From: Bacteroidota bacterium
Lineage (GTDB): Bacteria; Bacteroidota; Ignavibacteria; Kryptoniales; JAKASW01
DNA length: 6,600 nt
Assembly: GCA_021789755.1 (NCBI GenBank)
Contig: JAJYJD010000198.1
Location: forward strand, 1-6,600
Direction of reading: 5' to 3'
Within the stretch, counting starts at the first letter, position 1. Each line of letters starts with the position of its first letter. The notes under the pieces are model-generated. The model worked only from the letters and a program-made list of their open reading frames with translations, was not told the DNA's origin and ran no database searches. The position numbers and the translations under genes are program-made. Shown piece after piece: positions 1 through 6,600 of this stretch.

Positions 1-327
1 CTGGTATTGCACTACCCTGGCAAGACTCCGGCAACGGTGATCGAAATGTCGGTCGGTCAGCCGCAAAATTCCATGCTCGCACAGAACTATCCGAACCCGT
101 TCAATCCGACAACAGAAATCAGCTATCAGCTTTCAGCGGTCAGCAATGTCAGCTTGAAGGTCTACGACATTCTCGGCAGAGAAGTGGCGACGCTCGTGAA
201 TGAAAAGCAGAATGCCGGAAGCTATTCGGTTACGTTTGACGGGAGCAGGTTGGCGAGCGGAGTCTATTTCTACAAGCTCGCCGCCGGGAACTTCGTGAGC
301 GTGAAGAAACTGGTGGTCCTGAAGTGA
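1..327 (+). CDS. C-terminal end of a T9SS cargo protein (5' end outside the window)
   Basis: The reading frame is open from base 1 and ends at TGA 325-327, so the gene starts upstream. The TTG at 7 is not a credible start, because it gives a protein with no signal peptide and only a sorting domain. The last 83 residues (76-324) are a type A T9SS sorting domain (Por_Secre_tail, TIGR04183; its body also resembles the FlgD Ig-like fold). Landmarks are LAQNYPNPFNPTT, VYDILGREVATLVN, the ASGVYFYKL strand and the basic end SVKKLVVLK. In this family the domain directs a Sec-exported protein through the outer-membrane type IX translocon and is usually cleaved off there. The linker before it, about 25 residues, has no recognisable domain. 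The function of the missing main body cannot be told. The domain matches the one ending the next gene at 68 of 83 positions. Confidence 0.93.
   Translation: MVLHYPGKTPATVIEMSVGQPQNSMLAQNYPNPFNPTTEISYQLSAVSNVSLKVYDILGREVATLVNEKQNAGSYSVTFDGSRLASGVYFYKLAAGNFVSVKKLVVLK
76..324 (+). repeat. T9SS sorting-domain module, copy 1 of 2
   Basis: This 83-codon block is homologous to 2598-2846. By hand alignment without gaps the proteins agree at 68 of 83 residues. The DNA has many synonymous differences but also short identical runs, such as gctttcagcgg and ggcgagcggagt. This fits a shared C-terminal targeting module kept by selection, or exchanged among cargo genes, more than a fresh duplication. Confidence 0.85.
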
Positions 328-443
328 TCTCCGGCTCTAGATCGACTCGACAAACTGACATTAGAACTGACAGGCCGAACCGGAAAGACCGAGTCCGCGA
401 AGAGTCGGCATTGTTACACTTTAGTCCAAAGGATATCTAAACT
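328..443. other. Spacer between two T9SS cargo genes, no clear terminator or promoter
   Basis: These 116 bases hold no gene. I looked for a GC-rich hairpin followed by T residues and for a Bacteroidota-type promoter (TTTG, then TAnnTTTG) and found neither. The only structure is a direct repeat aactgaca at 353-360 and 365-372, and a weak 4-bp stem ccga/tcgg around 389-408 with no T run. Read-through from gene 1 into gene 2 is possible. A lineage-specific promoter that I cannot recognise is equally possible. Confidence 0.5.
428..433 (+). promoter_or_regulatory. Ribosome binding site for the propeller gene
   Basis: The purine run aaagga ends 10 bases before the ATG at 444. It is a modest Shine-Dalgarno match. 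It supports 444 as the start, which also gives a proper signal peptide. Confidence 0.5.
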
Positions 444-2849
444 ATGAAAAATTTGATAACTCTCTCCCTGACGTTTTTGATTGTTGCGTATCCTATCTCA
501 CGCCTATACCCGCAGACACTTCAGAACAACGTGTATGTCACGAACGGAACGGTTAATGCCTCGGCCGCGTCGGGTAATACTCTATATATCGGTGGCACTT
601 TCAATTATGTTGGTCCGAATGCGCCAAACGGTGTCGCGGTTGATACTTCCACCGGACTCTATGACTCTTCGATGCCGATAGTGACAGGTACCGGGGTGGG
701 AGTCGATGTGGTTATTCCGGACGGCGCTGGCGGCTGGTACATAGGCGGCGATTTCACGTCGGTCGGCGGAACATCGAAAAGCTACCTTGCCCACATCGAA
801 GGCAACAAGACCGTGGATCCGAATTTCAATCCGAATCCGGACGGTATTGTCAACTCTCTCGCCCTTTCCGGTTCTGTGCTTTACGTGGGGGGAACTTTCA
901 CTAATATCGGGGGCGTTGCAAGGAATTTCATCGGGGCTCTCGATGCCTCAACCGGGACTGCGACCTCCTGGAATCCGGGCGCGAACGGCTATGTGCTCGC
1001 GCTGGCAACTTCGGGCTCTCTCGTCTACGCCGCCGGAGAATTTACGATCATCGGCGATTCATCCAGGAGCGGCATTGCGGCTCTCGATTCTTCCGCAGGC
1101 CGGGCAACCAGGTGGAACCCTAATGCCACGTTCAACTCCACCGTAAACACTATTGTCCTTTCAGGTCCTTTGCTCTATGTCGGCGGAGAGTTTACGAGCA
1201 TCGGCGACTCCTCCAGGAGCTATATCGCGGCTCTCGACACGTCAACCGGGCTTGCAACCTCGTGGAATCCGAATGCAGACAACTATGTAAACGCGCTTGC
1301 AATATCGGGTTCGGCAGTATATGTCGGAGGAGATTTCGCGAACATTGGCGACAGCACGAGGAACTTCATGGCTGCTCTTGATATCTCAACCGGGCTTGCG
1401 ACTTCGTGGAACCCGAATGCAAATGCGGAGGTCGACGCGCTCGCTCTATCGGGGACAATAGCCTATGTGGCCGGCAGGTTTACATCTGTCGGAGACTCGG
1501 CGAGAAATTACATTGCGGCACTCAATGAATCTACCGGGCTTGCAACTTCATGGAATCCGAACGCGGATTATTATGCGGGCGCTGTCGCTGTCTCAGGTTC
1601 CGCTGTTTATGTCGGCGGCAGTTTCATCAGTGTGAACGGCGTGACCAGGAACAACATTGCGGCTATCGATGTCACGACAGGAAAAGTCACGGCATGGAAT
1701 CCGAATTCTAATAATGAAACGGACGCAATCGTGGTGACTCCTGCCGTGATTTACGTGGGCGGTTTTTTCCACACTATCGGGGATTCGACCAGAAACGGTA
1801 TTGCAGCTCTCGATCCGGTGACAGGCCTCGCGACATCATGGAATCCGATTATCAATAATAGCGTTTATGCACTTGCGCTGTCCGGTTCAGTTCTTTATGC
1901 CGGCGGGAGTTTCAGTGCTACGGGTGACAGCACCAGGAACAATATAGCCGCTATCGACACGACCTCAGGTCTTGCCACGTCGTGGAATCCCAACGCGAAC
2001 GGTATTGTCCAGGCCATATCTGCTTCGGGCCTGGTAGTGTACGCCGGCGGAGCGTTCACGAACATCGGGGACTCCACCAGGAACTACCTCGCGGCTCTCA
2101 GTGCGTCGACGGGGCTTGCATCGGGTTGGAATCCGAACCCAAACCTTGGAGTCTATGCACTCGCCGTGTCGGGTTCCACAGTTTATGCCGGTGGGGATTT
2201 CACGTTCATCGGGGACAGCACAAGAGGTTTCATTGCTGCCCTCGACCCGGCGACGGGATTGGCTACTTCCTGGAGCCCGAATGCACGTGCGGCCGTGAAC
2301 TCCATAGTCCTCTCAAGATCGCTCGTCTATGCTGGCGGCGATTTTGCGACGATCGGCGGACAATCCAGAAACTATGCCGCCGCTCTCGACCCGTCAACCG
2401 GTGCCGCCGATTCGTGGGATCCGGATCTCTCAGGTGACGTATTCACGGTCAGCCTGTGCAGCTCGAACGCGACGGCTTACTTCGGCGGCCTGTTCAGTAT
2501 TGCGGGGGGTATCGAACGTAATAACCTGGGAGGCATGACGAATCCCGCCGATGTCTCTCTCCCGGTCCGGGTAGCGTCGTACAGCGCGACTTTCGACCTG
2601 GCACAGAATTATCCCAATCCGTTCAACCCCACGACAGTCATAAGTTATGAGCTTTCAGCGGCAAGCAACGTGAGCCTGAGAGTGTATGACATTCTTGGGA
2701 GGGAAGTGACGACACTTGTGAACGGAAGAGAGAATGCAGGGAATTACTCGGTGACGTTCGATGGAAGTAGGCTGGCGAGCGGAGTGTATTTCTACAGGCT
2801 TGAGGCCGGAAGTTTTGAGAGCGTGAAGAAGCTTGTCCTGGTGAAATAG
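444..2849 (+). CDS. T9SS-secreted DUF5122/delta-60-like beta-propeller repeat protein
   Basis: 801 residues. Residues 1 to about 23 form a Sec signal peptide: MKNL, a hydrophobic core, then a likely cut near LYPQ. Residues about 36-705 are fourteen tandem units, mostly 48 residues long. Each has the pattern VxALALSGSxxYxGGxFTxIGDSTRNxIAALDxSTGLATSWNPNA. The YxGGxF core, the RN..AALD segment and the SWNPN turn resemble DUF5122/delta-60 propeller repeats. Residues 719-801 are a type A T9SS sorting domain starting LAQNYPNPFNPTT and ending KKLVLVK. The protein should therefore be exported by Sec, moved across the outer membrane by T9SS, and anchored or released. No catalytic motif is visible, so a binding, adhesive or structural role is an inference. 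The ATG at 444 is chosen for its signal peptide and upstream purine run. The next gene starts 10 bases after its stop. Confidence 0.92.
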   Translation: MKNLITLSLTFLIVAYPISRLYPQTLQNNVYVTNGTVNASAASGNTLYIGGTFNYVGPNAPNGVAVDTSTGLYDSSMPIVTGTGVGVDVVIPDGAGGWYIGGDFTSVGGTSKSYLAHIEGNKTVDPNFNPNPDGIVNSLALSGSVLYVGGTFTNIGGVARNFIGALDASTGTATSWNPGANGYVLALATSGSLVYAAGEFTIIGDSSRSGIAALDSSAGRATRWNPNATFNSTVNTIVLSGPLLYVGGEFTSIGDSSRSYIAALDTSTGLATSWNPNADNYVNALAISGSAVYVGGDFANIGDSTRNFMAALDISTGLATSWNPNANAEVDALALSGTIAYVAGRFTSVGDSARNYIAALNESTGLATSWNPNADYYAGAVAVSGSAVYVGGSFISVNGVTRNNIAAIDVTTGKVTAWNPNSNNETDAIVVTPAVIYVGGFFHTIGDSTRNGIAALDPVTGLATSWNPIINNSVYALALSGSVLYAGGSFSATGDSTRNNIAAIDTTSGLATSWNPNANGIVQAISASGLVVYAGGAFTNIGDSTRNYLAALSASTGLASGWNPNPNLGVYALAVSGSTVYAGGDFTFIGDSTRGFIAALDPATGLATSWSPNARAAVNSIVLSRSLVYAGGDFATIGGQSRNYAAALDPSTGAADSWDPDLSGDVFTVSLCSSNATAYFGGLFSIAGGIERNNLGGMTNPADVSLPVRVASYSATFDLAQNYPNPFNPTTVISYELSAASNVSLRVYDILGREVTTLVNGRENAGNYSVTFDGSRLASGVYFYRLEAGSFESVKKLVLVK
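549..2555 (+). repeat. Fourteen tandem coding repeats of about 144 bases
   Basis: Units were counted by the Y(V/A)GGxF core. The strand carrying the core begins near 579, 732, 876, 1020, 1170, 1314, 1458, 1602, 1746, 1890, 2034, 2178, 2322 and 2470. From the third unit on, spacing is 144 bases, except 150 for unit 4 and slightly more for unit 13. Units 1 and 2 are the most diverged, and unit 14 lacks the SWNPN turn. Units 4-7 and 9-12 carry GDS(S/T/A)R after the core, while units 2, 3, 8, 13 and 14 carry GG or NG forms. Codons differ between units, so the array does not look freshly expanded. Confidence 0.88.
2598..2846 (+). repeat. T9SS sorting-domain module, copy 2 of 2
   Basis: This is the C-terminal 83 codons of the propeller gene, homologous to 76-324. 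Substitutions are mostly conservative (K/R, Q/E, V/L). The segments QNYPNPFNPTT, VYDILGREV and SVTFDGSRLASGVYFY are identical in both copies. Confidence 0.85.
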
Positions 2850-2852
2850 GGA
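2848..2852 (+). promoter_or_regulatory. Ribosome binding site overlapping the upstream stop codon
   Basis: The run aggga begins inside the TAG stop of the propeller gene (2847-2849) and lies 7 bases before the ATG at 2860. The overlap suggests that ribosomes finishing the propeller gene could help start the barrel gene (translational coupling). Confidence 0.55.
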
Positions 2853-2859
2853 TAGAACC

Positions 2860-4818
2860 ATGGGCAGGATTGGAGGGGCTTTCTTCGCCGTTCTCACAAT
2901 TTCCGCATCGGCCGGTGTGGCGAGGGCCCAGATCGCACCTGCGCCCGGGCCGTCTCAAACATTCCTCAGCCGGAACATAAATATCAGCGGCGTGGCTGGG
3001 GCCTACAGCCAGCTCTACGGCATCTCGGGAATTCCCGGGAGGCTTCCACCCAGCCTCGCACGCCTTTATTTCCAGCCCACGGTAACGCTCTTCAATTCAT
3101 TCTCGATGTCTTTCAATTTCCTCCTTTCCACCGAGGGAAGTTCAGAGAGGCAGGACATAAACCAGCTCGGTGTGAACCCCTCGTGGGGCTGGGGGAACGC
3201 TCACCTCGGAGACTTCAGCGACATGTTTACCCCGTTGACATTTGACGGAATACTCGTGAGGGGGGCCGGTGTGAACCTTCATCCCGGCATTTTCCGCTTC
3301 TCCGCGGTGGGAGGATTCACCCAAAGAGCTGTGAGCGGCGGAGCCGGGAGCGGAACCTACTCCCGGTACATGTACGGCGCGAAAATAGGCGTGGGCAAAC
3401 AGGAATCTTCCTATTTCGATTTATCATTTCTACGAGTGCGCGACAGACCTTCTTCTCTCCCATCCGCACAGCCTGCGATTGCCATTGTAGCGCCCAACGG
3501 CAACGATGCCTGGCCCGTCGGGAACATAGAGACTATCACCTGGGCGTCGTCGGGTATATTCGGAGATATCAGAATTGAGCTGTCGCGGGACGGCGGCGCC
3601 ACATACGAAATTCTTTATGACAGCATTGCAAACACTGGAACGCAAACGTGGATAGTCACAGGACCGCCAACCACACAGGCTCTCATCCGGATTACGAGTC
3701 TGCAGGATTCGGTGGTCGGTGTGAGCGAATATCCCTTCACGATAGGTCAGGGAATCACTGAACAGCAGGGGACAAATCCGGGGATGCTCAACAACACCTT
3801 CGCGGTAACGCCGCAGGAAAATCTTGTACTTGGTGCGGATGGCAGGATCGCTCTCTTTGACGATGTCGTCACTCTTGCAGGTGAAGTGGACGGAAGCGCT
3901 TACACGAGAGACATGAATGCGGCTCCGCTCGATAGTATCGGCCTTCCGTCTGCTTTGACGCGCATTTACACGCCCCGCGCTAGTTCCAGCGCCGACTACG
4001 CGTACAGCGCGCAGTTGGGACTGAACTTGAACGCCTTCTCCGCACGTTTGGGCTATCAGTATATCGGACCGGGCTACACCTCTCTCGGCGTGGCGTCGCT
4101 CCTTCCCGATCAGCGCCAGATTATGTTGTCCACGATGTTCAGGATTTCACGAATCGCGGTCAGCCTCAACGGCGCTCATATGAACGACAATCTTCTCGGC
4201 CAGAAGAGTTACACGACAAGCCGAAACCAGGTAAGCGGAAACATCAGTCTGCCGTTCTCAGAACACTGGACGGCGTCCGTGATGGGTAGCTATATGGCAA
4301 TGAACAACAATGCTTCGAGCGACACGTCACTCATCAACTACGTTACGTATATGGCCGGAATGACCCAGAGCATTTATACGGCGCAAGGAAGTTTTCTTCA
4401 AATGATCGCGCTTAATTACACTTATCAGAATTCGGCGGACAACAACCCCCTCAGGCAAAGTGACGGGATGACATCTCATTCCGCGAACTTGAGCATATCC
4501 CTGAACGCTGCCTCCAATCTTGTTATCATGCCGACTGTGTCTTTGATCGCTTCGGAAATTGGCGTCACAGGTTGGAGTTCCACGCAATCGTACTCAGTCT
4601 CAGCGCAGCATAGAGCATTTGGGAACAGGCTGAATACATCTCTGTCGGTGGGGACTTCCAGAGTCCAGGGTGCAAGCTCGTATCAGGGAGCTTTATCCTC
4701 GACCTACGGAATTTCGAGCGCAGATGCCGTGACGCTCTCTTTGACCGAAACGATGTACAGCGGCACGAGCAACTTCAATGAGCACACGATAAGCTTGAAT
4801 TTATCTCACAGATTTTAA
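2860..4818 (+). CDS. Outer-membrane beta-barrel-like protein with an internal Kre9/Knh1-like Ig domain
   Basis: 652 residues. Residues 1-23 are a Sec signal peptide with an ARA cut site before Q24. Residues about 35-195 are rich in amphipathic strands and carry a conserved-looking block: LLSTEGSSERQ from residue 88, then NPSWGWGNAHLGDFSDMFTP from 106. Residues about 207-295 form an Ig-like domain (IVAPNGNDAWPVG, ITWASSG, IELSRDGGATYEIL, YPFTI) typical of the Kre9/Knh1-type fold (PF10342) common in bacterial surface proteins. Residues about 300-652 are again alternating strands, include YQYIGPGYTSLG at 399-410, and end in HRF. A C-terminal Phe on the last strand is the usual signal for insertion by the BAM machinery. 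The NPSWGW and GPGYTSLG blocks recall, from memory, a family of FCB outer-membrane proteins encoded beside TANFOR proteins. The function is unknown; a channel or anchor for the downstream secreted protein is an inference. Confidence 0.82.
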   Translation: MGRIGGAFFAVLTISASAGVARAQIAPAPGPSQTFLSRNINISGVAGAYSQLYGISGIPGRLPPSLARLYFQPTVTLFNSFSMSFNFLLSTEGSSERQDINQLGVNPSWGWGNAHLGDFSDMFTPLTFDGILVRGAGVNLHPGIFRFSAVGGFTQRAVSGGAGSGTYSRYMYGAKIGVGKQESSYFDLSFLRVRDRPSSLPSAQPAIAIVAPNGNDAWPVGNIETITWASSGIFGDIRIELSRDGGATYEILYDSIANTGTQTWIVTGPPTTQALIRITSLQDSVVGVSEYPFTIGQGITEQQGTNPGMLNNTFAVTPQENLVLGADGRIALFDDVVTLAGEVDGSAYTRDMNAAPLDSIGLPSALTRIYTPRASSSADYAYSAQLGLNLNAFSARLGYQYIGPGYTSLGVASLLPDQRQIMLSTMFRISRIAVSLNGAHMNDNLLGQKSYTTSRNQVSGNISLPFSEHWTASVMGSYMAMNNNASSDTSLINYVTYMAGMTQSIYTAQGSFLQMIALNYTYQNSADNNPLRQSDGMTSHSANLSISLNAASNLVIMPTVSLIASEIGVTGWSSTQSYSVSAQHRAFGNRLNTSLSVGTSRVQGASSYQGALSSTYGISSADAVTLSLTETMYSGTSNFNEHTISLNLSHRF

Positions 4819-4869
4819 AGGGTGAAATCAGGAAATGAATCGGATTCTAATCGGATATGGAGGAGATAA
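4819..4869. other. Short spacer with a direct repeat before the TANFOR-like gene
   Basis: These 51 bases separate the barrel gene from the next gene. They contain aatcggat twice (4838-4845 and 4849-4856, period 11 bases), directly before a strong ribosome binding site. No hairpin-plus-T terminator is present, so co-transcription is likely. Whether the repeat has any role is unknown. Confidence 0.5.
4859..4865 (+). promoter_or_regulatory. Strong ribosome binding site for the TANFOR-like gene
   Basis: The sequence ggaggag is a near-perfect Shine-Dalgarno match ending 4 bases before the ATG at 4870. It decides the start: the ATG at 4857 overlaps it and opens a different frame with no signal peptide. 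Confidence 0.8.
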
Positions 4870-6600
4870 ATGAATCTCAAGAAATACTCGGTACGATTCG
4901 CGGTAAGTGTTTCGATCTTCCTTGCCGGACTCGCGGCCAACCTCTTTGCTCAGACATCAAGAGTGAGGGTGGAGTTCTTTGTGCAACCATTTCCCAGCCC
5001 GTACGTGAGCGACTGGCAGACCAATCCTTCCATCGCGACTTTGAACCTTGTGAACACCGGGACGATTCCTCAGCTAGTCCTTATCACGCTGCGAGTTATG
5101 ACAGGCGACGGCAGGGAAGTGATTTCGGGCCGCAGTTCGCCGACTCAGCTCCTTCCCGGTTCGAACCTGCTGAACAATACCAGCCTCCTCCACGGTCAAC
5201 TTCAATACAATGACCAGGGCATAAAGAACCAACTGGTCCAGACGGGAAGAATTCCGGAGGGCTCATATACCGCATGCATAGATGTCGAGGACATGGCCGG
5301 TGCTGCGCTTGTAACAAACGAGTGCAGGGAATTCGCTATAGTTTACCCGGATCCGCCCCAGCTCGTTTACCCTATGGACGGAGACTCGATCAATACCAAT
5401 TATCCCATCCTCCAATGGACTCCGATACAAGTACCCATCCAATATCAGGTACATTATGTCCTTAACATGGTACAGCTCCTTCAGGGCCAGAATCCGGTGC
5501 AGGCTCTTGCCGCGAACGTTCCGCAGTACACGAACAACAATCTGATGACAACTTCTCTGCAATATCCTTTGAGCGCGTTACCGCTCGTCGCCGGAGGCAC
5601 TTACGTATGGCAGGTTCAGGCTCTCGATCAAAATGGATTTCCGCCGGCCTCGAACAACGGCAAGAGTCAGATCTGGACTTTTAGGTATCAGTCTCATGCT
5701 ATTTTCCCTCGTTTACCGATTATTCCGACCGGGCCTTTGATCCACCCGGTCAAACCCACTCCGTACACCACTACCACGATCTCCGGGACTATGTATGGAA
5801 CATTTTCTTTGCCTCTGTCAAAGCCGTTCGGTATGCATAAGACCAAATTCGGATATTCAATGGCCGGCGGGACAAGTATCTCGGCCGGTCCTCCTCCGGC
5901 TCCGCTTGCAAACGCTCCATTGGAGCTCATTGATGAGTTTGTTTTCGTCGGACCTTACAATCCGGCGACCAAAAGCATTTTGGAGATGGTTCCGCCAGCC
6001 TACGAACAGTTCGGTGAGCCCGTTGCCACCACAACGACGGACGCGGACGGGAATTTTGCGTTCAACTTTGCCCAGACCCAGCCGAGTCCTGATACTCTTT
6101 CGTCAAATTATCAGCAGACTCTGTCTAATGGACAGATTATCACCGGCACGCTGGTAAATGAATATCGGGTTGTCGTGGAAGACCAGCATTATTGCAGCCC
6201 TGACTATGACATTGCCGTTTCGTCCGGACAAACAATAGACATCGGCAAGCAGTATGCACTTATCAGGTCGTTCTCTTTGAATGTGAAATTGAATCCGGTG
6301 GCATTCGGCGGAACGCCCGGTCAGTCGTTAGCCCTGCCGACTGCGCTTCAAGGTTATCCCGTATATATTCTCAGGCAAAGCGTGCCTCAGGGCGTGCCCG
6401 CCGACGAAGGCTACCCACTTCGGGATTCGTCGCAAACGATTCAGGGAATGATGGTGGTGGCAAAAGCAATGACCGACACCAGCGGCAGTGCAACGTTCTC
6501 CGACCTCGTTCAGAATTACGGACCTAACGACGAGTATTATATCTATACCGCGCCGCCCGTCCAATCCTCCTATAGCTATGAGACCCAGACTGATCAGCCG
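4870..6600 (+). CDS. Large secreted multidomain protein with a TANFOR-like N-terminus (3' end outside the window)
   Basis: I translated this frame by hand: 577 codons with no stop, so the gene continues past the window. Residues 1-28 are a Sec signal peptide (MNLKKY, hydrophobic core, LFAQ). Residues about 29-160 resemble the TANFOR domain of Bacteroidota: PFPSPYVSDW near 40, a TLNLVNTG strand, a QLLPGS turn, then GRIPEGSYTACIDVED and NECREFAI. C136 and C152 may form a disulfide. Residues about 161-273 look like an FN3/Ig-like domain (PPQLVYPMDGDSI, ILQWTP, YVWQVQALDQNG, WTFRY). Residues about 304-440 and 470 onward resemble carboxypeptidase-regulatory-like beta-sandwiches, with TDADGNFAF at 390-398 and TDTSGSATFSDL at 535-546. 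No catalytic residues are seen. Related proteins are often very long, so much may be missing, including any sorting domain. It probably works at the cell surface with the barrel protein encoded just upstream. Confidence 0.85.
   Translation, partial: MNLKKYSVRFAVSVSIFLAGLAANLFAQTSRVRVEFFVQPFPSPYVSDWQTNPSIATLNLVNTGTIPQLVLITLRVMTGDGREVISGRSSPTQLLPGSNLLNNTSLLHGQLQYNDQGIKNQLVQTGRIPEGSYTACIDVEDMAGAALVTNECREFAIVYPDPPQLVYPMDGDSINTNYPILQWTPIQVPIQYQVHYVLNMVQLLQGQNPVQALAANVPQYTNNNLMTTSLQYPLSALPLVAGGTYVWQVQALDQNGFPPASNNGKSQIWTFRYQSHAIFPRLPIIPTGPLIHPVKPTPYTTTTISGTMYGTFSLPLSKPFGMHKTKFGYSMAGGTSISAGPPPAPLANAPLELIDEFVFVGPYNPATKSILEMVPPAYEQFGEPVATTTTDADGNFAFNFAQTQPSPDTLSSNYQQTLSNGQIITGTLVNEYRVVVEDQHYCSPDYDIAVSSGQTIDIGKQYALIRSFSLNVKLNPVAFGGTPGQSLALPTALQGYPVYILRQSVPQGVPADEGYPLRDSSQTIQGMMVVAKAMTDTSGSATFSDLVQNYGPNDEYYIYTAPPVQSSYSYETQTDQP

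Noticed and set aside
387..410. Possible terminator hairpin around ccgagtccgcgaagagtcgg
   Set aside because: Only the outer 4 bp pair (ccga/tcgg), the inner bases mismatch, and no T run follows.
411..439. Possible promoter with ttgtta and tatcta at 17-base spacing before the propeller gene
   Set aside because: The putative -10 box is a poor match and lies after the ribosome binding site, so a transcript from it would lack that site.
1982..2437. A 151-residue + strand frame inside the propeller gene
   Set aside because: It is an alternate-frame shadow of the repeat array, rich in Arg and Cys with no domain. The long propeller frame explains this DNA fully.
549..2555. CRISPR-like or mobile-element origin for the regular 144-base repeats
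   Set aside because: The period is in frame, the units encode a conserved protein pattern with synonymous variation, and there are no spacers, terminal inverted repeats or transposase.
2638..2958. A 106-residue - strand frame across the propeller/barrel junction
   Set aside because: It is antisense to the conserved sorting domain and the barrel signal peptide. Its composition is low quality and it has no recognisable domain.
4857..5213. A 118-residue + strand frame beginning at ATG 4857
   Set aside because: It overlaps the frame from 4870, which has a strong ribosome binding site, a signal peptide and recognisable domains. The 4857 frame has no domain, and its start overlaps the ribosome binding site.
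5263..5562. A 99-residue - strand frame
   Set aside because: It is antisense to the TANFOR-like and FN3-like region, whose frame stays open for 577 codons. No ribosome binding site or domain supports it.

Overview
The window is a stretch of bacterial surface and secretion genes, all on the + strand, with four coding regions packed head to tail and little spacer. Two proteins end in a type IX secretion system (T9SS) sorting domain with the core NYPNPFNPTT. This spelling, the balanced to slightly GC-rich base composition, and the secreted, repeat-rich proteins suggest the Fibrobacterota-Chlorobiota-Bacteroidota (FCB) group. A member of Ignavibacteriota, Kapabacteria or a related lineage seems likelier than a classical Bacteroidota species. 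That placement is an inference from motif style, not a search result.

Layout: (1) 1-327 is the 3' end of a gene for a T9SS cargo protein; only its sorting domain and a short linker are in the window. (2) 328-443 is a spacer with no convincing terminator or promoter. (3) 444-2849 encodes an 801-residue T9SS cargo protein: signal peptide, fourteen tandem units of about 48 residues like the DUF5122/delta-60 beta-propeller repeats, then a sorting domain nearly the same as that of gene 1. (4) 2860-4818 encodes a 652-residue outer-membrane beta-barrel-like protein with a Kre9/Knh1-like Ig domain of about 90 residues between its two halves. (5) 4870 to the window end encodes at least 577 residues of a large secreted protein: signal peptide, a TANFOR-like N-terminal domain, an FN3/Ig-like domain and two carboxypeptidase-regulatory-like segments. 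It has no stop in the window.

How they may work together: the two sorting-domain proteins should cross the outer membrane through T9SS and be displayed or released. The barrel protein and the TANFOR-like protein resemble, from memory of the families, an outer-membrane protein and a large multidomain secreted protein that occur as neighbours in other FCB genomes, which suggests a conserved cell-surface module of unknown function. Gaps of 10 and 51 bases, each with a Shine-Dalgarno sequence, suggest genes 3-5 are one transcription unit. No RNA genes, mobile elements, CRISPR arrays or convincing terminators were seen.
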